A DNA stretch of 64,000 bases from Hormiphora californensis (Eukaryota > Ctenophora > Tentaculata > Cydippida > Pleurobrachiidae), in the NCBI GenBank assembly GCA_020137815.1, contig CM035355.1, forward strand, positions 372,001 through 436,000, given 5' to 3'. The translations under genes and the position numbers were made by a program. This document shows positions 23,201 through 29,775 of the stretch, one piece after another (position 1 is the first letter of the stretch; each line of letters starts with the position of its first letter). The notes beneath the pieces were generated by a model, which was not told the DNA's origin, did not search any database, and saw only the letters and a program-made list of their open reading frames with translations.

Positions 23201-26200
23201 TTCAAATCTCTTGGGATCTTTAGAAAGAGGGGATCAAGCTGTTTCCAAAGAGCTATAAAGTTTCAATATATATTAAAAAGGCAGATGCTTGGTAGTGATA
23301 GTCTTGAGTCAACATTTGCACGTGCAGGTTTAGAGGTGGAGTGGGAGGGGGATAGGGGACATCAGGGGTTTGCAAGGGGGGGGTGGGGGTTATCATGGTG
23401 ACAAATGGTGACAAATGGTGACTCATCTGACCATTTAGGGTATGTCACCATCACCATTTGTCACCATTTATCTCCATTTGTTACCATTTGTCTCCATTTG
23501 TCTCCATTTTTTGACGAAATATGCGGATTTCGGCAGAATTTCTTTAAAATTTTTAAAGAAATTTGATAAAAATTTTTAATTTCTTTAGACCGATATATTT
23601 GTTTATAAGTTGTTAACATGGTCATTCCGGATCGGCTAGTAGTGTTTTGGACCGCTAAAACTTCCCGAAAGTCACGTTGAGGGTGTACCTCCCTCGCACA
23701 ACACATAAAAGCGCAATTAACTACCTGTGACCCCTTAATTACATCCAATCGACTTGAAACTTGGTAGAAGTGTCCCCCAGTGTCCCATAACATCATATTA
23801 TGTCCCATAACATCATATTATGGCTGTAGGGAACTCCAGACAGAATGGTGACAAATGGTGACTTGTCTCAAAATTTTGGTCATGTCACCATCACCATTTG
23901 TCACCATATGTCACCATTTGTCACCATTTGTCACCATGAATCATGATTACCCCCCCTTTGCACGTGCAAATTGAGTTCTTGATCAATATTGAAACTTTAT
24001 TGCTCGATCCCATCTTTCTAAAGATCCCAGGAAATTTGAAATTGGTTAAGAAATGGCCGAGTTATGACTTAAAACGTCTCAAAATCGAGCAAAAATTGAT
24101 TTTTCACCACATGAATCCCTTTGCATCAGCTGTTGTTGCTATTGAGAACGGTGGGTCGGCAGGGAGGTCATTCGGCAGGGAGGGTGGGATATGGGGGTAT
24201 AATGTCCTACGTGCCGACGAGATTGGGATGAGATCGCCGTCGGCACGTAGGACATTATACCCCTATTTTCTGCCCTCCCTGCCGACGGACCTCCCTACCG
24301 ATCGGCAGGGAGGGCCGTCGGCAGGGAGGACATTTTACCCCTCCTTTTACCCTCTGTACCGACGATCGGCAGGGAGGACATTTTACCCCTCCTTTTACCC
24401 TCTGTACCGACGATCGGCAGGGAGGACATTTTACCCCTCCTTTTGCCCTCTGTACCGACGATCGGCAAGTAGGGCCGTCGGCAGGGAGGACATTTATCCC
24501 TCCTTTTCACCCTCACTACCGACGATCGGCAGGGAGGACATTTACCCCTCCTTTTCACCCTCTGTGCCGACGAAACCATAACCCAAACTTAGCCCAAACC
24601 ATCGCCCTTATAACCATCACCCTAACCACCACCCTAACCACCGCCCTAACCACCACCCTAACCCTAACCCTAACCACCGCCCTAACCCTAACCCTAACCC
24701 TAACCCTAACCCTAACCCTAACCCTAACCCTAACCCTAACCCTAACCCTAAACCTTACCCTAACGATACTCAGAGGAACAATATACAGTGAACTCTTCGT
24801 ATTTGGCCTGCCGGCCAAATTCTCGAGCTCACAGAAGGAGTGAAACGCCCTCCCTACCGATCGTCGGTACAGAGGGTAAAAGGAGGGGTGAAATATCCTC
24901 CCTGCCGATCGTCGGTACAGAGGGTGAATAGGAGGGGTAAATGTCCTCCCTGCCGAATACTCTCTCGGAGTGAGTTTTCGGCAGGGAGGGCGGAATATAG
25001 GGGTCAAATGTCCTACGTGCCGACGGCGATCTCATCCCAATCTCGTCGGCACGTAGGACATTATACCCCTATATCCCGCCCTCCCTGCCGAATGACCTCC
25101 CTGCCGACCCGTCGGCAGGGAGGTCCGTCGGCAGGGAGGGTGGGTACCCTCTAGTTACTCAAAAACTCAATGTGCACGTGCACGTCCCTACCATCGCCAG
25201 TTGAACCCCTATCAGCCCATCTGAGCTGCTGCACGTGCAAATCTTGAGTCATCACTACCAAGCATCTGCCTTTTTTAATATAGACTAGCGCACCCATTGG
25301 GTGCGCCTCAAGTAATGTATTTTTGATAACCCACCCGGCTTCGCCGGGTGGTTCTTTTCGCCCCTTTCAACGTCAATAACACGGTTGCCATGGCAACTGA
25401 ATTGGTAACTATGGTGACTGGCATGTTAAAAGTTTTCGAAAATATTAACAAACTTCCACCGGAAGTTCAAAAAGTGTGAGCAACAGCTTTACAGCTTTGG
25501 TCACATGAAGTGTTTTATGAAGGAGCAGTCTGTCGCTTAGATACCGCTGAACGAACGACCATCACTTCGACGTTCATCTTCAAATTATAATAGAGACTAG
25601 CGCACCCACTGGGTGCGCCTCAAGTAAGGGCTGTTGACAACCGGCTCCGGGTGGCTATCTGGGGCGCTCTTTATTTACAATCTTGACGCCAAAATTATGG
25701 TTGCCATGGCAACTGTAACGGTAACTATGGGGACTGAACCCGGACTGAATTGTTAAAATTCATCCGAAAATATTCACAAACAACAACTTTACAGCTTTGG
25801 TCACATAAAGTTTTTTATGAAGGAGCAGACTGTAGTTTAGCAACGCACTGAACGAACGGCCACGACGTTCATCTCCAAATTATAATAGAGATTACCAATA
25901 AACTATTACCAATAATTACCAAACAACTATTGACTAATTCCCCCCTGTGTAGCAATGGAGATGGAGGACTGACCCCGTTACTAAAGAGCAGTATCCCGGA
26001 TATCAGACTAAACATGGATAATGGAGGAACCCGACCAAATAAGGAATCCTTTGATCACATTTGCAAGGTAACAATTGGAACAAACACATACAGTCAACCA
26101 TCATGCGAGATACCGGCTTACTCGCGGTAACTGTTTTAGCCTGGTAATTATAAAATATTCCAATTTGAACACCCTGTACCTAGAATACTATATGTTAATT

Positions 26201-29200
26201 AACATGACGAATTTGGGGGCGATACGGTTAGTTGATATCCGGTAAATCAAGCTTTGACTGTTATTATAAACTTGACAGAGAAAAAGGATCGGTTGATTGT
26301 TTATCTCTATTATAATTTGGAGATGAACGTCGTCGAAGTCGAAGTCGTTCATTCAGCGGTATCTACGCGACAGTGCTCCTTCATAAAACATTTTATGTGC
26401 ACAAAGCTGTAAAGCTGTTGCTCACACTTTTGGAACTTCCACTGGAAGTTTGTTGATATTTTCGAATGAATTTTAACATGCCAGTCGTTTTATTGACGTT
26501 GAAAGGGGCGAAAAGTACCGCCCGGCGCAGCCGGGTGGGTTGTCAAAAAGCCCTTACTTGAGGCGCACCCGATGGGTGCGCTAGTGTTACATATATTGAA
26601 TATATACCTGATACTGCCACGGCAGAGCTGTTAGTCAAGAATTCTTGTTCACCAAATACAAAGACACATGTGTAACTCCCGCTAAGGGATGCATCTAGAT
26701 AGCCAATGACCAGTCTGGCGGTAGACTCTGATGTCGTGTATGAGAGACTGGTATAGATGCTTGTATCAACATCACCCCCTTCAAATAGCCACGTTGCAGA
26801 CACATCCACTCCATCGGGTGCACGAGAGGCAACTGCAGTCAGGGTGAGAGAGTCTCCCTCGGACAGCCAGCCAAGATCATCCGCGGGCGAGGATATTATC
26901 ACTGCAGGGGGCCGAATATGGGTTAAATTTGATTTGGTTTCTGATGCTGCATCACTGTATAGCGTGCACAAAAACACAGTCATACACGGTGTTCATTTTG
27001 GATCTTAACAAGCGTTGGGCTTCACCCAGAAAAAAGTTTGTAAGATTAGCTTATGAAACTTCATACTTGGACTATTCTTAGGGGAAACTCTAACTGAATG
27101 GCATCCCATTAATGGGATCCCATCAACAGTAAAACTCTAACTGATAATGGACCACAGTGATGGTTCTTTCCCTGTATTCTCTCTGTGTGCACGCCCGCGC
27201 CCGGGCATGCCCAATGTACTGCAGTGCCTACAGAGAGAATACAGAGAAAGAACCATCACTGTGGTCCATTATCAGTTAGAGTTTTACTGTTGATGGGATC
27301 CCATTAATGGGATGCCATTCAGTTAGAGTTTCCCCTAACACCAGGAACCTTGAATGAGGGTATAGACTATAGAATAGTCCAAGTATGAAGTTTCATAAGC
27401 TAATCTTGCAAACTTTTTCCTGGGTGAATCCCCCAGTGTCAAAGTTCGGGTATCCCGGGATCCTGGCTGCTAGTCAATTTTTTCGCCAAGATATCTAGTC
27501 AATTTTCTAAAATGGGAAATTATAGTGAGACTATGGTATATTTACTGTTGTAGCACATTTAAAAAAACAATGTAAATAGGGATGACAAACTTCAAATCAC
27601 CATCTATGTATTTTCTCTAATTTACAGAACATTGTTTTCTCTGATTTTCACCAATCACCATCTCCATTCTTACATTTTCCATCAGTGGTGTAGTGGTTAC
27701 ACCATGGACTCTCACCCCGATCGTCTGGGTTCGAATCCGGATGGGGTGATTTGGCTTACTTTTTACTTTCATGATTTTTCTCTCTCTATATTCATTCTAG
27801 TGTGTTGTAACATGACACTGATATCATCACAATATCATAGAAGAACGCTCGTCAGTCGTCAGTGCATATATGTGTGAGATCTCTCATTGATGCCAGAATC
27901 TCTAGTCGGTAAAGAGGGAGCCTAGGAGGTATCCTGTGCTAGTCATGGATCCCGCCACGCATGATAAGCTAATTGCTGAAAAGTCATGCTTTGTAGACTA
28001 GAGATCCAAACATTTTATACAGCGCTGAATAGTGAAACTAGCACAAAGGGTTGTGGTCGAGTGGTACAAATCTCGCCTGCCAAGCGGGCGACGCGGGTTC
28101 GATCCCCGGGATTGACAAACATCCTAGACGTTTTTTTTAAATTTTTTAAAAGTGTAACCCTTTGTTACTAGGGTAAACCGGGGCAATTCGAACAACTGGG
28201 GCAATTCGAACATAGTACTGCCCGTCTCTCACCTAGTTAAGCTATCATAATGACGTCATCCTATCTCCAGAAGAAAACTGCTCGTTCGAGCCTGCCCGTT
28301 ACCACTAAATAGGCTCTAGATCCGGTTTAAGTTGGTCAATTTCCGATTTGAAAAAACCAGCTGAAAGCTAATAATATCAGCTTTCAGATGGTATAAAAAT
28401 TATTTAAATATTCGCATGTTTTCATTCCAAATTCTGGTAAATTAAGATTACCGGGGCAATTCGAACAACCGGGGCAATTCGAACATGGGCAATTTGGTTA
28501 ACACACCGGGGCAATTTGGTTAACTCCCGGGCCAATGATGTGCAGTTCTTTGTACCACGTGATCACGCGTGATACCGGGGCAATTCGAACAAGAACGACC
28601 AGCGTGTAGATTGCGTGTAGATTACATTGTTCGAATTGCCCCCACCTCTAACAACACCAGGCGGGAATCTTCTTCTGGTGTTGTGAGGACGTTCACGTGA
28701 CTCCCACGTGACGAAATAAAGCACTCCTATTGGTGTTGTCCGAATTGCCCCGGTACCATTTTTTCCGACCAAAATTTTTAAATTAGTTATTTAGTTAAGT
28801 AAATGATGGTCCCTAGAGTTGAAATTTATCTTATTTGAAAGATAAAATAATGAACTTTAATCCTATATAATTTTTTTCATTGTATCTTTTTTTAAATGGG
28901 AGTGAGAACCGATTAAGTAAAAAGTTAACCATTTTGCCCCGGTTTACCCTATACAATAATCTAGTTATTTAATCAATTTGTTGAAACTTAATTATTAGAA
29001 GAGAAATTTTTTTTCCTTCCTAGTCAAATTTTGTAAAAAAAATCACGACCCTAGTCGGATTGAGATACTTTGACACTGGGGTGAATCCCAACGCTTGTAA
29101 AGATCCAAAATTAACACCCTGTATCATGTAGTACCTAGGTGATACGCTGGAACATGGCGGGATGCAATGAACTATAAGCAGTCACAAATCTTGGTGATAG

Positions 29201-29511
29201 CAACAACTAACCGGGAGAAAATATCTCAATCTCAATCGAATCGGTGAAACCATCATAGTCTTCCAGTGTACAATTGTACACTCCATTACCATATGCATTC
29301 TCGTCAGACCGGATGGTTAACACGTGGTCCTGTGCATAGTTGATAACATCGCCGTCCACAGCTGAATCCCAAGCGGTGTCATTGTCACCCGTTAGGTTAC
29401 CCGTAAAGGTAACATTGGACGAGTCTATCGTACCAGAAACAGTACATGTGAGGACAATGTCATCACCCTGGACGACAATATAACTCTCAGCCGTCAACTC
29501 AAGGTCCAAAT
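12027..29511 (-). CDS. Multidomain adhesion G-protein-coupled receptor (whole gene, at least 24 exons)
   Basis: Reading 5'-3' on the minus strand, exons with GT-AG boundaries give Ig (29.5 kb), Ig (26.9 kb), four laminin-type EGF modules (22.9-22.2 kb), cysteine-rich ephrin-receptor-like modules (21.2-19.05 kb), a hormone-receptor motif (18.7-18.4 kb), GAIN domain (18.2-15.7 kb), GPS (15.75-15.42 kb), seven transmembrane helices (15.3-12.6 kb) and a cytoplasmic tail ending at 12027. Receptors of this class self-cleave at the GPS and signal through G proteins when the extracellular part is pulled or bound; the Ig/EGF/Cys-rich ectodomain suggests a cell- or matrix-contact ligand. That all exons belong to one gene is inference from order, strand and compatible phases; the Ig exons, separated by 3.6 kb of repeats, are the least certain. 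The 5' end was not found and may lie beneath the Rab gene. Confidence 0.75.
12249..12471 (-). repeat. Tandem duplication (126-bp period) copying the TM7-exon acceptor
   Basis: GATACCCTGTGAGGGTGG occurs at 12249 and 12375, followed by matching sequence. On the minus strand each copy holds CCACCCTCACAG plus the first seven bases of the TM7 exon, so a second acceptor sits 126 bp upstream of the real one. The inverted paralogue at about 505-610 has a single copy. Confidence 0.85.
12794..12944. mobile_element. 151-bp MITE with TA target-site duplication (family M1)
   Basis: Terminal inverted repeats AAGTCGGATTTTTTGAAGTT / AACTTCAAAAAATCCGACTT, flanked by TA (12792-12793 and 12945-12946). The paralogous locus at about 190-205 reads CCCTACTAATATTTG with no element. 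A relative lies at 38714-38862. Confidence 0.85.
12959..14235. mobile_element. 1.28-kb near-perfect palindromic (foldback) element with TTAA duplication
   Basis: The two halves are reverse complements over about 625 bp each with a roughly 25-bp centre near 13597. Ends are GGGTACACCTCGG / CCGAGGTGTACCC, flanked by TTAA on both sides (12955-12958 and 14236-14239). TTAA targeting is typical of piggyBac-group transposases, but the termini are not canonical piggyBac ones and no transposase frame is present. The empty site is preserved in the inverted paralogue. It sits in the GPCR TM5-TM6 intron. Confidence 0.88.
15423..15750 (-). CDS. Adhesion GPCR: GPS (GPCR proteolysis site) exons
   Basis: Exons 15750-15666 and 15538-15423 join in the middle of the GPS. 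They give CQYYDG, then WLKDGC, then [15 protein letters not shown]. The four cysteines, the tryptophan and the HLT tripeptide needed for self-cleavage (between Leu and Thr) are all there, so cleavage should be possible. TM1 follows about 120 bp downstream. Confidence 0.92.
15846..18224 (-). CDS. Adhesion GPCR: GAIN-domain exons
   Basis: Six short exons between the HRM and GPS: about 18224-18069 (acidic helix, includes [19 protein letters not shown]), 17972-17872 ([20 protein letters not shown]), 17634-17540, 17421-17282, 17128-16964 and 15959-15846 ([19 protein letters not shown]). The alternation of helical N-terminal part and beta-rich C-terminal part fits a GAIN fold, whose sequence is poorly conserved. 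The acceptor of the 18.2-kb exon is weak and its start approximate. A transposon (16115-16654) lies in one intron. Confidence 0.65.
16115..16654. mobile_element. 540-bp non-autonomous element with CAGGGGCG termini and GCGAAGC hairpins
   Basis: Ends CAGGGGCGTCGACACGGG / CCCGTGTCGACGCCCCTG, flanked by ATATA on both sides. CAGGGG termini are common in hAT-type MITEs, but a clear 8-bp duplication is missing, so the superfamily is open. Inside are GC-rich hairpins and a roughly 100-bp segment repeated at about 16256-16350 and 16478-16575. Confidence 0.8.
18356..18727 (-). CDS. Adhesion GPCR: hormone-receptor motif (HRM) exons
   Basis: Exon 18727-18630 encodes [19 protein letters not shown], the typical HRM core (an aromatic-TWP run followed by PG and a cysteine). 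Exon 18475-18356 continues with [10 protein letters not shown] and a later TEC. HRM domains sit just before the GAIN domain in many adhesion receptors, as here. Confidence 0.8.
19011..19052 (-). repeat. Duplicated splice donor of a Cys-rich GPCR exon (35-bp period)
   Basis: On the plus strand ATGGAGCAATATNTATAGTT and TCTTACCAGGGACATC occur twice, 35 bp apart. On the minus strand each copy is the exon end GATGTCCCTG followed by donor GTAAGA. The exon-proximal donor is at 19051-19046, the extra one at 19016-19011. Confidence 0.85.
19052..21204 (-). CDS. Adhesion GPCR: cysteine-rich ephrin-receptor-like (GCC2/GCC3) exons
   Basis: Exons 21204-21118 ([20 protein letters not shown]), 20959-20784 ([20 protein letters not shown]), 19496-19359 ([11 protein letters not shown] then [10 protein letters not shown]) and 19171-19052 ([18 protein letters not shown]) repeat the C-x-x-C-P-x-G-x-[FY] pattern of GCC2/GCC3 (ephrin-receptor-like) modules. 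Two exons without cysteines, 20692-20584 and 20518-20373, form an acidic, Ser/Thr-rich linker. A tiny exon near 19608-19650 ([10 protein letters not shown]) is possible. Such modules are disulfide-bonded extracellular spacers. Confidence 0.75.
20200..20274. repeat. (GA)n microsatellite
   Basis: About 37 uninterrupted GA units in a GPCR intron. Confidence 0.98.
21205..22219. other. GPCR intron, about 1 kb
   Basis: No exon, repeat array or element recognised; only short CA-rich words. Confidence 0.5.
22220..22946 (-). CDS. Adhesion GPCR: laminin-type EGF exons
   Basis: Four exons: 22946-22840 ([28 protein letters not shown]), 22764-22672 ([20 protein letters not shown]), 22574-22463 ([14 protein letters not shown]) and 22321-22220 ([28 protein letters not shown]). 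The C-x-C spacing, TGxCxC and the trailing C-x-x-C mark laminin EGF-like modules. One module is split across each intron, as usual for the family. Confidence 0.85.
22352..22482 (-). repeat. Four-copy minisatellite carrying a laminin-EGF exon donor
   Basis: The plus-strand unit, from ACTTACCAACACACTCCC through CTAGTAACCATGGTA (32 bp, one copy 41 bp), repeats at 22352, 22384, 22416 and 22457. On the minus strand each copy is the exon's last bases, GTTACTAGGGAGTGTGTTG, followed by donor GTAAGT. The exon-proximal donor is at 22462-22457; the other three lie downstream in the intron. Confidence 0.9.
23100..24125. repeat. Imperfect inverted repeat with ATGGTGACAA-type tandem motifs
   Basis: 23.10-23.29 kb and the reverse complement of 23.96-24.12 kb align (both contain TTTCAAAT...GGGATCTTTAGAAAGA). 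Inside, clusters of GGTGACAAATGGTGAC / GTCACCATTTGTCACC lie at 23.40-23.51 and 23.84-23.94 kb. No coding region. Confidence 0.65.
24290..24575 (+). repeat. CGGCAGGGAGG tandem array, left
   Basis: Unit of about 50-60 bp: CGGCAGGGAGGACATTTTAC, then CCCTCCTTTTACCCTCTGTA and CCGACGAT. About five copies. Confidence 0.85.
24585..24765 (+). repeat. Interstitial telomeric tract (CCCTAA)n
   Basis: CCACCCTAA variants grade into roughly 17 near-perfect CCCTAA units at 24657-24760. Placed between two arrays in opposite orientation. Confidence 0.93.
24838..25145 (-). repeat. CGGCAGGGAGG tandem array, right, inverted
   Basis: Reverse-complement counterpart of the left array (CCTCCCTGCCGATCGTCGGT and TACAGAGGGT). 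It also holds a copy of the 24.15-24.27 kb segment around ACGTGCCGACGAGATTGGGA. Confidence 0.85.
25283..25886 (+). repeat. Two tandem copies of a 300-bp short element (S1)
   Basis: Copies at 25283-25588 and 25589-25886 share a head hairpin GCGCACCCATTGGGTGCGC, a middle GTTGCCATGGCAACTG and a tail ATTATAATAGAGA. An inverted copy is at 26302-26586. No tRNA-like promoter was seen, so SINE versus MITE is open. Confidence 0.8.
25887..26301. other. Intron spacer
   Basis: No element or exon recognised. Confidence 0.4.
26302..26586 (-). repeat. Short element S1, inverted copy
   Basis: Begins CTCTATTATAATTTGGAGAT and ends in the GCGCACCCGATGGGTGCGC hairpin. It lies about 20 bp from the Ig-exon donor. 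Confidence 0.8.
26608..26954 (-). CDS. Adhesion GPCR: second immunoglobulin-domain exon
   Basis: Minus-strand exon with acceptor ctatacAG at 26955 and donor GTATAT at 26607. The product has [10 protein letters not shown] (B strand, without the first cysteine), ATWLFEG (C-strand tryptophan) and GSYTCVFVF (F strand YxC), an Ig-like fold lacking the usual B-strand cysteine. The composite transposon at 26985 lies 31 bp upstream of its acceptor. Confidence 0.65.
27018..27440. repeat. Internal palindrome of the composite element
   Basis: Arms 27018-27190 and about 27222-27440 are reverse complements (GGACCACAGTGATGGTTCTT / AAGAACCATCACTGTGGTCC), with a short CG-rich centre near 27205. The right arm has an extra roughly 40-bp segment (AGGAACCTTGAATGAGGGTA). 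Confidence 0.85.
27678..27749 (+). tRNA. tRNA-Glu(CUC)-like sequence, probably a pseudogene or SINE head
   Basis: A-box-like TGGTGTAGTGG, anticodon loop with CTC and B box GGTTCGAATCC are present in order and spacing. The acceptor stem does not pair and the T stem has a G-G mismatch, so a functional tRNA is unlikely. Confidence 0.35.
28047..28116 (+). tRNA. tRNA-Gly(GCC)-like sequence, probably a pseudogene or SINE head
   Basis: A-box-like TGGTCGAGTGG, a well-paired anticodon arm CTCGC-CTGCCAA-GCGGG (anticodon GCC) and B box GGTTCGATCCC. A T8 run at about 28130 could terminate Pol III. D and acceptor stems pair poorly. Confidence 0.4.
28171..28949. mobile_element. 779-bp MITE built from GGGGCAATTCGAACA motifs, TA duplication
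   Basis: Ends GGGTAAACCGGGGCAA / TTGCCCCGGTTTACCC, flanked by TA on both sides. The motif GGGGCAATTCGAACA or its reverse complement recurs about seven times inside in both orientations. Nested within the 26985-29121 element. Confidence 0.88.
29212..29511 (-). CDS. Adhesion GPCR: first immunoglobulin-domain exon
   Basis: Minus-strand exon, acceptor ccctctAG at 29512 and donor GTTAGT at 29211. Features of an Ig domain: [12 protein letters not shown] (B-strand cysteine), [20 protein letters not shown] (E strand and YxC). Several N-x-[ST] glycosylation sites (NVT, NLT, NDT, NCT). It is the most 5' GPCR-type exon found, only 264 bp from the first Rab exon on the other strand. Confidence 0.7.
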
Positions 29512-29775
29512 CTAGAGGGTGGAGGAGTGGTAGTTAGATACAAAACTCCAATTAGTATAACCATTATATATACCTAGAATACTAATTACTATATATATTA
29601 CTAAAAATGTAACAATTCTTGGCGTAATTAGACAATAGACTAGGACCGTGAAATGGGGGTAGCAGTGGGATTAGCGAAAATTAAAATCGCGAAAATAGTA
29701 AATTTTGATCGAATCGCGAAAATTAATTGCCTCGAAAATATTTAGTTTTACAGTAATGATATCTCTCACGTACAG

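Larger units (their letters stand above)
23271..25280. mobile_element. Candidate 2-kb composite element bounded by inverted repeats
   Basis: Ends TATTAAAAAGGCAGATGCTT / AAGCATCTGCCTTTTTTAATA, extended on both sides by TTGGTAGTGAT and CACGTGCA motifs. It overlaps the inverted repeat at its left end and encloses the CGGCAGGGAGG arrays and a telomeric tract. No transposase frame. Whether it moved as a unit is inference. Confidence 0.5.
26985..29121. mobile_element. 2.1-kb composite element with TA duplication
   Basis: Ends CACGGTGTTCATTTTGGATC / GATCCAAAATTAACACCCTG, flanked by TA (26983-26984 and 29122-29123), with homology continuing inward (AACAAGCGTTGGG / CCCAACGCTTGTA). Inside are a palindrome, two tRNA-like sequences and a complete smaller MITE. 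No transposase. Confidence 0.75.

Noticed and set aside
24585-24765. TTAGGG tract as a chromosome end
   Set aside because: Genes and repeats continue on both sides, so it is interstitial.
27678-28116. Two functional tRNA genes
   Set aside because: Acceptor stems do not pair and both lie inside a transposon; tRNA-derived sequence is more likely.
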